From JBDTSW01 sp963797835 (GTDB lineage: Bacteria; Actinomycetota; Thermoleophilia; Solirubrobacterales; 70-9), in the NCBI GenBank assembly GCA_963797835.1, contig CAWCRN010000024.1, forward strand, positions 62,001 through 126,000: a DNA stretch of 64,000 nt. Reading direction: 5' to 3'. The translations under genes and the position numbers were made by a program. Under the pieces are notes generated by a model that was not told where the DNA came from, did not search any database, and was given only the letters and a program-made list of their open reading frames with translations. Of the stretch, positions 37,636 to 46,802 are shown piece after piece. Position 1 is the first letter of the stretch. Each line of letters opens with the position of its first letter.

Positions 37636-38750
37636 TCAGCGGACCGGGCACGGCGCGCACATGTCGGCCGACCGGCTCGGCGACTCCGGCAAGTCGGTCA
37701 TCGTTAGGTCGCCGACCAGCCGCTCGGGCAGGCCGAAGCGCCCGAACAGCTCGGTGTCGCGGAACGCGATCACCGAGGTGATCCCGCGCTCGCCCAGCGC
37801 CAGCACGTCGAGCGCGATCGGGACGAAGGCGTCCGCGGCTGGATCGAGCCCGTAGGTGCCGAGCGCCGGCTGCCCGTTGGCGCGGTCGCGACGTAGCGAA
37901 GGCGGGGGGGAGGGCCGCCGGGCATGAGCCAGGAGTCCCCGATCGCGTCGCGGCCCTCGTACCACGCCTCGTACGGGGGCATCTCGAAGGTGACGTCCTC
38001 GGCAAGCATCGCGAGGATGGCCTCCACGTCGCCGTGCTCGAACGCCTCGCTGAAGCGCTCGACCAGGGCGCGGACCCGCTCGTCGCCCAGCGCCCGGCAG
38101 GTCACCTGCTGGCTGCGCTCGGGGAGGCGGCGATCGACGGTCTTGCGTGCGCGCTGGAGGGCGCTGTTGATCGAGGTGGCGGTGGTCTCGAGCGCCTCGG
38201 CCGCCTCGCGCGCAGAGAACCCCAGCACGTCGCGCAGGACGAGCGCGGCACGCTGGCGCGGTGGCAGGTGCTGAAGCGCGGCGATGAAGGCCAGCTCCAC
38301 CGCCTCGCGCTGCTCGTAGCGGGCCTCGGGCGCCGCGTAGCCGTCGTCGAGGCCGAGCTGGCCGTCGGGGTAGGGCTCGATCCAGACCGATGCGTCGAGC
38401 GGATCGCCCGGGTCGACGCCCGGCTCGGACGCCGCCCCATAGTCGATCGGCAGCACCCGCTTCGGGCGCCGCGCGATCGAGTCGAGGCAGACACGGGTCG
38501 CGATCGTGTGTAGCCAGGTGCTGGTCGCGCTTCGTCCCTCGAAGCGGCCGAGCCCGCGCCAGGCCCGCACCAGCGCCTCCTGGAGCGCGTCGTCGGCGTC
38601 GTGAACCGAGCCCAGCATCCGGTAGCAGAGGGCGTGAAGCCGCGCCCGGTGCGGCTCGACCAGCGCGCGAAAGGCTCCCTCGTCGCCGCGGCTGGCCGTG
38701 GCCAGCAGCTCGGCCTCGTCGGGCATCGCGCTTGTGCGTGTCGGTGGCAT
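37636..38750 (-). CDS. ECF-type sigma factor with SnoaL-like C-terminal domain (apparent frameshift near 37884)
   Basis: About 371 aa when the break is bridged. Region 2 includes ALCYRMLGSVHDADDALQEALVRAWRGL; region 4 includes ALQHLPPRQRAALVLRDVLGFSAREAAEALE. From about residue 210 a SnoaL/NTF2-like domain follows (FSEAFEHGDVEAILAMLAEDVTFEMPP). After LRYVAT the frame shifts, and RANGQPALGTYGLD... completes the domain; one missing C near 37884 explains it. This layout matches sigma-70 factors of the SigJ/ECF41-56 type, often regulated by their own C-terminal domain. The ATG at 38750, 7 nt after the CCGGTCTAACCAG element, was chosen. Confidence 0.88.
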
Positions 38751-38757
38751 CCCCTGA

Positions 38758-38832
38758 CTGGTTAGACCGGCGGGCGGGCCGAAACTCGTCGCCCGGCCGA
38801 TCAATTCCCGTATTCACCACCGGTCTAACCAG
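38758..38832. promoter_or_regulatory. Mirrored 13-bp promoter/operator elements between sigma and VOC genes
   Basis: CTGGTTAGACCGG (38758-38770) and its exact reverse complement CCGGTCTAACCAG (38820-38832) lie 7-8 nt before each divergent start codon. Relative to its own gene each reads CCGGTCTAACCAG and then a short purine stretch. The symmetrical placement suggests two copies of one regulated promoter or operator. Confidence 0.7.
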
Positions 38833-38840
38833 CGAAGGGT

Positions 38841-39209
38841 ATGTCGGGCCAGCGAAATCAAGTCGTCCATCTCGAGCTGCACACGCCCAACCTTCCGCGC
38901 GCCGTCTCCTTCTACACCCGGCTCCTCGGCTGGGACGCCGAGCGGGTCAGCCTCGGCGCCGGCTCCTACCAAGCCGTTGAGCTGGGCGAGCGGATCGCCG
39001 GCGGTGTCGTCGAGCACGAGACCGGACAGGCCCTCTGGCTCCCCTACGTCCGCGTATGCAACGTCGCCGAGGCGACTGAGCGCGCCAGCGAGCTGGGAGC
39101 CGAGGTCAAGCTCGCCCCCCGCGAGGGCCCGGCGGGCTGGCGCAGCGTGATCGCCTCCCCGGACGCCGCCGCGGTGGCGCTCTGGCAGCCGAAGGAGGGC
39201 GGGCGATGA
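38841..39209 (+). CDS. VOC (glyoxalase/bleomycin-resistance fold) family protein
   Basis: 122 aa, two beta-alpha-beta-beta-beta modules. VVHLELHTPNLPRAVSFYTRLLGWDAERV is the typical first module start; GWRSVIASPDAAAVALWQPKEG is the family's end. Metal ligands of true glyoxalases are not clearly conserved, so the substrate is unknown. It is divergent from the sigma gene and preceded by the same 13-bp element, so it may belong to that sigma factor's regulon. AAGGG lies just before the ATG. Confidence 0.85.
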   Translation: MSGQRNQVVHLELHTPNLPRAVSFYTRLLGWDAERVSLGAGSYQAVELGERIAGGVVEHETGQALWLPYVRVCNVAEATERASELGAEVKLAPREGPAGWRSVIASPDAAAVALWQPKEGGR

Positions 39210-39360
39210 CTTTCCGGGGTCGGCGTCGGTCGAAGAACCCGACGGAAGGATCCAACGAAAGAGAGATAGTCATGACGGCGGCCGGTCGCGCGTCGGAACG
39301 ACGATCGAGATCTCCGGCGCGGGGGCGCTCGCGCCCTGATTGTGGCGCGCGGGCCCTCCA

Positions 39361-39366
39361 TACAAT
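39361..39366 (+). promoter_or_regulatory. -10 box of surE
   Basis: TACAAT ends 11 nt before the surE ATG; there is no Shine-Dalgarno. The 168-bp gap upstream (39210-39377) holds nothing else recognisable. Confidence 0.45.
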
Positions 39367-39377
39367 CGAGCGCCGCG

Positions 39378-40184
39378 ATGCGAGTGCTGATCACCAACGA
39401 CGACGGCATCCAGGCCGACGGGCTGCACGCCCTGCGCGCGGCGGTCCAGGGCGTCGATGGCGTCGAGGTCCATGTCGTGGCGCCGGACTCCAACCGCAGC
39501 GCGATGGCGCGCTCGATCACCACCCGCTCGCCGCTCTGGGTCGAGGAGATGCGCTTCGACGACGGGACCAGCGGCTACGCCACCGACGGCACCCCGGTCG
39601 ATTGCGTGCGCTTCGCCGACCTGGGCCTGATCGGAGAGCGCCCCGACCTGATCCTGTCGGGGATCAACCACGGCGCCAACCTCGGCGACGACGTGACGTA
39701 CTCGGGCACGGTCGCGGCGGCCCTCGAGGGGATCGTGCTGGGGATCCCCGCGATCGCGGTCTCGCAGCAGTCGCTGAAGGGCGAGATGGGCTGGCATTTC
39801 GGGGGCAAGATGGACTTCACCGTCGCCGCGCGCCTGTGCGCCGGCATGGTCGAGCGGCTCTCCGACCATCCCCTGCCCGAGGGGACCCTGATCAACGTCA
39901 ACTGCCCGAACGAGGTCACCGGGATCGAGGTCACCCGCCTCGGCAAGCGCCTCTACGACGACGAGATGCGCCTGGTCGAGGAGGCCGAGGACGGGCGCAA
40001 GCGCTACCGGATCTACGGGTTCGAGCCCTCGTTCGAGGACGAGCCGGGCACCGACCTCGCGGCCCAGGCCCGCGGCAGGATCTCCCTCACGCCGCTGCAC
40101 TTCGACCTCACCTATCACGAGGCGCTCGACCCGGTTCGCGAGTGGGACCTCGACGGCCTGCTGGGGGCGGCGGGTACTCGGTGA
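39378..40184 (+). CDS. surE: 5'-nucleotidase SurE
   Basis: 268 aa metal-dependent nucleoside-monophosphate phosphatase. Metal ligands in MRVLITNDDGIQADGL, then APDSNRSAM and SGINHGANLGDDVTYSGTVAAA, are all conserved. The ATG directly before RVLITNDDG is chosen over an upstream in-frame ATG. The +1 frame continues past the stop into SGGEAAAGDS and a TGA overlapping the ligA GTG, so the true stop might lie there if a base is wrong in the G-run near 40165. Confidence 0.95.
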   Translation: MRVLITNDDGIQADGLHALRAAVQGVDGVEVHVVAPDSNRSAMARSITTRSPLWVEEMRFDDGTSGYATDGTPVDCVRFADLGLIGERPDLILSGINHGANLGDDVTYSGTVAAALEGIVLGIPAIAVSQQSLKGEMGWHFGGKMDFTVAARLCAGMVERLSDHPLPEGTLINVNCPNEVTGIEVTRLGKRLYDDEMRLVEEAEDGRKRYRIYGFEPSFEDEPGTDLAAQARGRISLTPLHFDLTYHEALDPVREWDLDGLLGAAGTR

Positions 40185-40202
40185 GGTGCTCTAGCACCGA
40201 AA

Positions 40203-40245
40203 CCGGCGTGTCAGGCGGCGAAGCCGCCGCAGGTGACTCGTGAGC
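40203..40245 (+). repeat. 43-bp stop/start repeat, copy 2
   Basis: Nearly the same sequence as 6718-6760. It contains GGCGGC-GAA-GCCGCC (40214-40228), reads SGGEAAAGDS in one frame, and ends in GTGA, where TGA closes that frame and GTG starts ligA. Confidence 0.7.
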
Positions 40246-42284
40246 AAGAAGCGAGCGGAGGAGCTGCGGCGCGAGATCGCCGGCCACGACCACTCCTACT
40301 ACGTGCTCGACGATCCGACGATCGGCGACGACGAGTACGACGCGCTGCTGAACGAGCTGCGCGACCTCGAGGAGGCGAACCCCGAGCTTCGTACCCCCGA
40401 CTCGCCGACGCAGCGGGTGGGCGGCAAGCCGCTCGACAAGTTCGAGCAGGTCGAGCACCCGGAGCCGATGCTCTCGCTCGGGAACGTCCGCGACGAGGAG
40501 GAGCTGCGGGCGTGGGAGGGCCGGATCCGCAACCTGCTGAAGCGCTTCGACATCGCCGCCGACCAGTTCGGCTACGTGACCGAGCCGAAGATCGACGGGC
40601 TCGCGATCTCGCTCGTGTACGAGGACGGGACGTTCGTTCGCGGCGCGACGCGCGGCGACGGGCGGATCGGCGAGGACGTCACCCACAACCTGCGAACGAT
40701 CAAGGCCATTCCGCTCTCCATCCCCGACGCGCCGCCGCTGGTGGAGGTCCGCGGCGAGATCTACTTCCCGCGCAGCGGCTTCGCGGAGCTCAACGAGCGC
40801 CGCGCCGAGGCCGGCGAGCCCGCCTTCGCCAACCCACGCAACGCCGCCGCGGGCACCATCCGCCAGCTGGACCCCCAGATCGCCGCCGAGCGCCCGCTGT
40901 CGATGTGGTCGTACGGGATCGGGGCCGGCCTCGACCTGCCCACGCACTGGGACGAGCTGGAGTGGATGCGCGAGCGGGGCTTCCGCGTCGAGCCCGAGGT
41001 GGCGGTCCACGAGGCCGAGGACGAGGTGGTCGAGCGCTGCCTCTGGTGGGAGCAGCGCCGTGAGTCGCTCGACTACGAGATCGACGGCGTGGTCGTCAAG
41101 GTGAACGAGCGGGCGCTTTGGCGCGAGCTGGGCGTGGTCGGGCGCGAGCCCCGCTACGCGATCGCCTGGAAGTTCCCGCCGATCACGGCGACGACGAAGC
41201 TCAACCGAATCGTGTGGAACGTCGGGCGCACGGGCCACCTGATGCCGTTCGCGATGCTCGAGCCCGTGGGCGTGGGCGGCGTCACGGTGTCCACCGCCAC
41301 CCTCCACAACGAGGAGGACCTGGCCCGCAAGGACGTCCGCGAGGGCGACGAGGTGGTGGTGACGCGCGCCGGGGACGTGATCCCGCAGGTGATCGCGCCC
41401 CTGATCCAGCGCCGCAAGGGCAGGCGGCTGCGAAAGCCCAAGCCGCCCAAGGAGTGCCCGGCGTGCGGGACGCCGACGGTGAAGCCGGAGGACTCCGTGT
41501 TCACGATCTGCCCCAACCGCCGCGGCTGCCCGGGACAGCGCTTCCAGCACGTGAAGCAGTTCGCGGGGGTGATGGACATCGAGGGGATGGGGGAGAAGCT
41601 CGCCCTGCGCTTCCTCGAGGAGGGCCTGATCTCCGACGTGGCCGACATCTACGACCTCACGGCCGAGCGCCTGGAGGAGCTCGAGGGCTTCGGCGAGACC
41701 TCGGCGCGCAACCTGATCGAGGCGATCGAGGCCTCGAAGGAGCAGCCGTTCGGGATCGTGCTGTTCGCCCTGGGGCTGCCGGGGGTCGGGTACGTGACCG
41801 CCCAGGCGCTGGCCGAGCACTTCGGCACGATCGACGCGCTCGTGAACGCCACGACCGAGCAGATCAAGAGGTCGAGGGCGTTGGGCCGATCCTCGCCGAG
41901 CAGCTCCGCGAGGAGTTCGCCGAGGAGGAGAACCTGGCGCTGATCTCAAAGCTGCGGGAGCGGGGACTGAAGCTCGAGCTCTCGGAGGCCGAGCGGCGCT
42001 CCGAGGAGGGCCCGCTGGACGGCAAGACGTTGGTGATCACCGGCACCCTCCCCGACCTCTCCCGCGAGCAGGCGACCAACCTGATCCGGCGCGCCGGCGG
42101 GAAGGTGACGGGCTCGGTCTCGAAGAAGACCGCATACGTGGTCGCCGGGGACAACCCCGGCACGAAGCTCGCGAAGGCGCAGGAGCTCGACGTCGAGATC
42201 ATCGACGAGGCGGCGCTGCGCGACCTGGTGGGCGGCGCCGCCGAGGGCGTCGGCAAGGAGCCCACGCCGAACCTTCGGCGCTGA
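40240..42284 (+). CDS. ligA: NAD-dependent DNA ligase (apparent frameshift near 41869)
   Basis: About 681 aa after correction. Adenylation lysine K117 in TEPKIDGLAISLVYEDG; nucleotidyltransferase core with NPRNAAAGTIRQLDP; OB fold (GRTGHLMPFAMLEPV); zinc cysteines in CPACGTPTV and CPNRRGCPG; helix-hairpin-helix repeats; and a C-terminal BRCT domain (GKTLVITGTLPDLSREQATNLIRRAGGKV). The frame breaks at EQIK; inserting one G (41866-41870) gives EVEGVGPILAEQL and the intact end. GTG start lies in the 43-bp repeat. Confidence 0.95.
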
Positions 42285-42311
42285 TCGCCCGCAGCAGCCG
42301 CACGCCCCGCC

Positions 42312-43270
42312 TCAGGGCGCGATGCGGATGCCGATCGGGTTGGAGAGATCGGTTCCGTTCAGCAGGGTCTGATCCCCGGTCTCGAGATCGATGAGGAAGA
42401 TCCCGCCGGTGCCGGACGGAGCCGTGTAGCGGCGACGGCGGCGGTGCGCTGTCGATCGGCGGGACCGAGGGACCGTGATCGACGGGCTCGTCGCAAGGTC
42501 TTCCGATCGGCGTCCCGGAGGTCCACCTTGAAGACGATACCGCGGCTTCGCGAACGTGGAGGTGTTCGTGACAAGAGCGCTGTTCGAGCCCACCAGTGTG
42601 AGCATCTGCGGGAACGTGAACTTGCCCCCCTCGCTCACAAAGGACTGCTTGCCGGTCTTGGGGTTGACCTAGAATCACACCTCCGGGGCCGGGGGAGCCC
42701 GCGTCGCTCACGAGCAGCTTGGCGCCGTCCACGACGATGCCGAACGGCGAGGTGAGCTCGCCCTTCTTTGTGATGAGCGATTGCTTCCCGGTCGCGATAT
42801 CCACCTCGATGATCTTCCGCGGGGGTGAGTAGTCGGCGACGAACAGCGAGTCGCCCTTTCGCTCTATCGCGATCGGGTGCTTGAACAGCTGCTTGCCGCC
42901 GGCCGCGTCCGAGATGAAGTTGCTGGAGATCGCCGTCTGGGCCCCGGTGATGCTGTCAATCCGGCGGATCCCGCCGGGTCCCCCGAAGGCGTCGCGGTCC
43001 ACCACGAAAATGTCGCCGTCCTCCGCGAAGGTGACGTCGGCGGGAAACGCAAAGGATCCGCTGGAGATCAAGGTGGCAGCGCCGGTTACCGGGTCCACCG
43101 CCTTGAGCGCCGTGTTTGCGGAGTCGGCGACGATGATGTCGCCTGAGTCGTAGAGCGATAGCCGGCCCCGCGCCGCTGCGGGAGCCGGGGCCGAGGGTGG
43201 CCACGCAGCGATGGCCAGACCGACATCGCGAGTAGGCCCTGCTCGTGGCAGCGCGAATCTGGCTCGTCAT
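42312..43270 (-). pseudogene. Decayed secreted beta-propeller (NHL/SMP-30-like) gene
   Basis: From the ATG at 43270 a signal-peptide-like stretch can be pieced together from three frames (ATSRA, GLLAMS, GLAIAAWPPSAPAPAAA). Propeller blades follow: SGDIIVADSANTALKAVDPVTGAATLIS, FVVDRDAFGGPGGIRRID, LFVADYSPPRKIIEVD and LLVSDAG. The frame shifts again at VIL (an extra A near 42670) and several more times before IFLIDLETGDQTLLNG and the stop. Six or so breaks in 960 bp is far above the rest of the window, so true decay is likelier than sequencing error. Function would be an extracellular binding or lactonase-like protein. Confidence 0.65.
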
Positions 43271-43521
43271 CTGGTCCCCCCCTTTTCCGGCTTCCCTGCC
43301 CGACTGGTTGTACGAGTCTACATTGCCGAGACCCTCGCCACGGCTACAGGCCGTAGCGGCGTCCGGAGCGGCCCACGTGGGCAGCAGTGACGCCGGGAGC
43401 TCCGTTACCAACGCACCAGCACGGAGTTTACTCGCGCCAGTCAGCCAGGAGCGGTATTCTGGTCTGGGGCGTGCCGGGAAGTCTGGTCGGCGTCGTAGCG
43501 ACGTTCGACGAAAGGCACTCG

Positions 43522-44052
43522 ATGAGTTCCCTCGGCCCACTTGCAGAGCGACTCGGATTCGGAATCAGCGCTCGGTGGCTTGTCTTTGTGCACGCCCAAC
43601 GCCTGGACGCCGAGCTCGCTGAGGGGGTTCGACCATCGGTCAGTCCCGTTCATCAGCTGCGGGCTGATCACCTCCACCGGGCGCGAGTCCGGCGTCGCAT
43701 CGCGTACGCCCTCAACCGGGCCGTGGCGGACTCCAGTCGGCCTGTCCGCCGCGGAACCTCGCAAGCGCCTTTGAACCGCATGGAGATTCGTTGCTGCCGC
43801 GAACAGCTACTCGCTCTGGCGACGTCGGTGGTCACCCTTGAGAACCCCCGAACGCAGGGGCTGGCTATCGCTTCTCGACTGGCGTTCGATGGCTGTGGGC
43901 CCCTGTTCTTCCAGCCCGAGACAGGTGGCGTGCTTGAACGTCTTGCGAACACGATCCAAGCCGCGGATGCTGCCCTCCGGGTCTCCGCGGAGTTCGACAA
44001 TCCGTGTCGGCCGTCGGTGCCGCCGATCGGGTCGCCGCCGTCAGTGCCGTAG
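43522..44052 (+). CDS. Hypothetical protein, helical, unknown function
   Basis: 176 aa from the ATG at 43522 (weak AAAGG upstream). Predominantly alpha-helical pattern: ARWLVFVHAQRLDAELAEGV, RARVRRRIAYALNRAVAD, REQLLALATSVVTLENP, GLAIASRLAFDGCGPLFFQPE, and LERLANTIQAADAALRV. No signal peptide or known domain. Codon use and GC content are visibly lower than in neighbours, and it sits between a decayed gene and dacB, which may indicate transfer or relaxed selection. The 251-bp gap upstream contains nothing recognisable. Confidence 0.6.
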   Translation: MSSLGPLAERLGFGISARWLVFVHAQRLDAELAEGVRPSVSPVHQLRADHLHRARVRRRIAYALNRAVADSSRPVRRGTSQAPLNRMEIRCCREQLLALATSVVTLENPRTQGLAIASRLAFDGCGPLFFQPETGGVLERLANTIQAADAALRVSAEFDNPCRPSVPPIGSPPSVP

Positions 44053-44075
44053 CCCACGGTGAGGACCGGCCCTCG

Positions 44076-45407
44076 CTACGGCCGGTAGCGGGCGATGGCC
44101 GCGGCCATCGCGTCCTGTGCGCGGCGGGCGGCGTCGACGTTCACGTTGTTGTTGACGATCGCGAAGACGACGGTTCCGTGGCCGGCGCGGCAGTAGCCGG
44201 ACAGGGCGCTGACGTCGCTCAGCGTGCCCGTCTTCGCCCTGCACTTGCCCTCGGCCGCGGTCCCGCGCATGCGGCCGGCGAGGGTGCCCTCGCGGCCCGC
44301 CAGGGGCAGCGACTCGCGAAACGCGCCGCCGCCGCGCCCATTCCGCGCGGCCATCAGCAGGCGGGCGACCTGCCGGGGCGTGGCCTTGTTCGAGCGCCCG
44401 AGTCCCGAGCCGTCCACCGCCCGGTCACCGCTCGCGACACGCCGGGCGAAGTTCTCGACCCTCCGCGCGCCGATCTTGGTCGTGCCCTTCTGTGTGCGCG
44501 TCGCGGCCAGCCGCTTCAGGAGCATCTCGGCGAAGAAGTTGTTCGACGGCTTGTTCGTCGCGGCGATCAGCTTCGCGAGGGGCGGCGAGCGCACGGTCCC
44601 CAGCGGGTCCTGGGCGAGGATCTGCGGCGATGCCTCCGAGCGGCCGACGCCGCCTGCGACCGTCACGCCGGAGCGCTTCAGGCTGCGCTTGAGCGCCTTG
44701 GCGGCCTCGAGCGGGGGCGACGCCGCGTAGCCGTTGCCGTCGTAGCCGGAGTTGAACGAGAGCCCTGAGAGCGGGCTGAGGTAGGGCCCTGCGTTCCATC
44801 CCGTGGCGCTCACGCCGCGGCGGGTGTCGAAGACGCTGGCGTCGGCTCGGATGTCGCCCGAGATGCGCTCGATCCCCGCGGCGCGCACGTCCTTGGCGAG
44901 GTTGGAGATCCGGGTCAGGGGCAGGTTGTGGCCGCCGGCGAAGCCCTCGGTTCCCAGCGCCGGGTCGCCGTCGCCCACGAGCATCAGGTCGCCGTCGAGG
45001 CGCGTCCCGCCGGGCCCCACCTCCCCGCGCCTGTGGACGAGCGTGTGGAAGCGCCCCTCGGGGCCGAACCGGTCCATGGCCGCGGCCGTGGTGAACAGCT
45101 TCTGGTTCGAGGCCGGCACCAGGCGGTCGCGGGCGTTGGACGCGTACAGCCGCGCCCTGCGGTTGGCGTCGGCGTCCACCACGTAGGTCCCGCTGTGGCC
45201 GCCCGCGGAGCGCAGCGCGGCCTTCAGCCGGCGCTTCAGCTCCTCGCGGCCGATGCCCCCCTTGGCGGCCCGCTCGGAACCCTGTGCCGCGACGGGCGTG
45301 CGCGCCCCGGCGTCCGGCGTGGGCGGCCACGACGCCTGTGCCGGGGCCGCGAGCGCCACCGTGCACAGAAGGGCCAGGCCCGCCCCCGTGCCGCCTGCTC
45401 GAACCAC
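44076..45407 (-). CDS. dacB: D-alanyl-D-alanine carboxypeptidase/endopeptidase (PBP4 / DacB type)
   Basis: 443 aa penicillin-binding protein of family S13, exported. N-terminal signal peptide (GTGAGLALLCTVALAAPAQA). All three active-site motifs are present: SxxK in PASNQKLFT, SxN in KPSNNFFAE, and KTG in AKTGTLSDVSALSGY. The insertion domain lies between the first and second motifs, as in PBP4. GTG at 45407 was chosen because it directly precedes the signal peptide and lies 8 nt after a TACCCT -10 box. Product likely trims peptidoglycan stem peptides outside the cell. Confidence 0.93.
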   Translation of the reverse strand: MVRAGGTGAGLALLCTVALAAPAQASWPPTPDAGARTPVAAQGSERAAKGGIGREELKRRLKAALRSAGGHSGTYVVDADANRRARLYASNARDRLVPASNQKLFTTAAAMDRFGPEGRFHTLVHRRGEVGPGGTRLDGDLMLVGDGDPALGTEGFAGGHNLPLTRISNLAKDVRAAGIERISGDIRADASVFDTRRGVSATGWNAGPYLSPLSGLSFNSGYDGNGYAASPPLEAAKALKRSLKRSGVTVAGGVGRSEASPQILAQDPLGTVRSPPLAKLIAATNKPSNNFFAEMLLKRLAATRTQKGTTKIGARRVENFARRVASGDRAVDGSGLGRSNKATPRQVARLLMAARNGRGGGAFRESLPLAGREGTLAGRMRGTAAEGKCRAKTGTLSDVSALSGYCRAGHGTVVFAIVNNNVNVDAARRAQDAMAAAIARYRP

Positions 45408-45415
45408 AATGGCGC

Positions 45416-45421
45416 AGGGTA
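45416..45421 (-). promoter_or_regulatory. -10 box of dacB, leaderless geometry
   Basis: On the minus strand TACCCT ends 8 nt before the dacB GTG. On the plus strand CATAAT (45436-45441) is placed 10 nt before the patatin ATG, so both divergent genes may be leaderless. Confidence 0.4.
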
Positions 45422-45451
45422 GCCGCCGCGCCCGCCATAATCCCCTGTCAG

Positions 45452-46762
45452 ATGGGCAAGGTTGTCGAGCTCGACACGGCGAGCACGGAAACGCGGGGGC
45501 GGGCACGCAGGAGGCGAAAGCCCTCCAAGACCGCGCTCGTCCTGGGCGGCGGCGGCTTCACCGGTGGGGTGTACGAGATCGGCGCGCTGCGGGCGCTCGA
45601 CCTGCTGGCCGTGAACCAGACGGTGAACGAGTTCGACGTGTACGTCGGGACCAGCGCCGGGTCGTTCATCTCCTCACTGGTGGCGAACGGGGTGACGCCG
45701 GAGGAGATGATGCGCGTGCTGAACCGCGACCTCACCTCGCCGCTTCGCGACATCGACCTGAAGATGCTGCTGCGGCCGAACTACCGCGGCATCGTCACCC
45801 GCGGCGTCCAGTTCCCGTTCCGCATGGTCGGCCTGGCCCGCCAGCTCGTGGGCCACGTCGGCGAGACCTCTGCCGTCGACCTCATGATGGGCCTGGCGAG
45901 CACCCTCCCGAACGGCTTCTACAGCGGTGACGGGATCGCGCGCTACGTGGAAGAGGCGCTCACCGATCCCGACCGCACCAACGACTTCCGGCTGCTCGAG
46001 CGCGAGCTCTACCTCACGGTCACGGACCTCGACACCACCGAGCGCATCGTGCTGGGCGAGGGCGAGTGGGCCGACGTGCCGATCTCCCAGGCCGTGGCGG
46101 CCTCGGGCGCTCTCCCGGGGGTCTACGAGCCGGTGAAGATCAAGGACCGCGAGTTCATCGACGGCGGCATCCGCTCGACCACGAACGTCGACGTCGCGGT
46201 CGAGCGCGGCGCCAAGTTCATCGTCGTCATCAACCCGATCGTCCCCTACGTCAACGACTTCTCCAAGCGGATCCCCACGATCACCGGCGACCGGGCGCGG
46301 CGGGTCTCGGACATGGGGGTGGGCGCGATCGCGAACCAGTCGTTCCGGGCTCTCTCCCACGACCGCCTGCACCGCGCGGTCAAGGACTGGCAGGAGGACT
46401 TCCCGGGCGTCGACATCATCCTGATCGAGCCCGAGCTGGACGACGAGCTGATGTTCGGCACGCCGATCCTCGACTACTCGAACCGGCTCGAGATCGCCAA
46501 GCACGGCTTCGAGTCGGTGACGCTCAAGCTCGCCCGCGACTACGACCGCTACAAGGCGATCGCCGAGCGCCACGGGATCGAGATCTCCGCCCGCCGCGTC
46601 CGCCACGTGCTCGAGCAGGTCGAGCGCGACCGCGGCAGGCTCTCCGCCTGGCGCCGGGTCCTGGAGCAGACGACCGCCGCGCTCCTGCGCCAGCAGCCGG
46701 GGGCTCGGGACGATGCGGACGAGGCGGCCGAAGCGGCGGCCGACGAGACGCCCCCGGCGTAG
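45452..46762 (+). CDS. Patatin-like phospholipase family protein
   Basis: 436 aa. Oxyanion loop LVLGGGGFTGGVYEIGAL (about residues 29-46), nucleophile Ser in VGTSAGSF (about residue 69) and the catalytic Asp in FIDGGIRS give a complete Ser-Asp dyad. A long C-terminal helical region follows, ending in an acidic Ala/Glu tail. No signal peptide is visible, so it is probably cytosolic or membrane-associated. Predicted role is an acyl-ester hydrolase on lipids; the specific substrate is unknown. It is convergent with the acyl-CoA synthetase gene, which could handle released fatty acids. Confidence 0.92.
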   Translation: MGKVVELDTASTETRGRARRRRKPSKTALVLGGGGFTGGVYEIGALRALDLLAVNQTVNEFDVYVGTSAGSFISSLVANGVTPEEMMRVLNRDLTSPLRDIDLKMLLRPNYRGIVTRGVQFPFRMVGLARQLVGHVGETSAVDLMMGLASTLPNGFYSGDGIARYVEEALTDPDRTNDFRLLERELYLTVTDLDTTERIVLGEGEWADVPISQAVAASGALPGVYEPVKIKDREFIDGGIRSTTNVDVAVERGAKFIVVINPIVPYVNDFSKRIPTITGDRARRVSDMGVGAIANQSFRALSHDRLHRAVKDWQEDFPGVDIILIEPELDDELMFGTPILDYSNRLEIAKHGFESVTLKLARDYDRYKAIAERHGIEISARRVRHVLEQVERDRGRLSAWRRVLEQTTAALLRQQPGARDDADEAAEAAADETPPA

Positions 46763-46802
46763 CGGGGCTCGCACAAGGGCTCAGCCGCGCTCGCGCGCGG
46801 CG

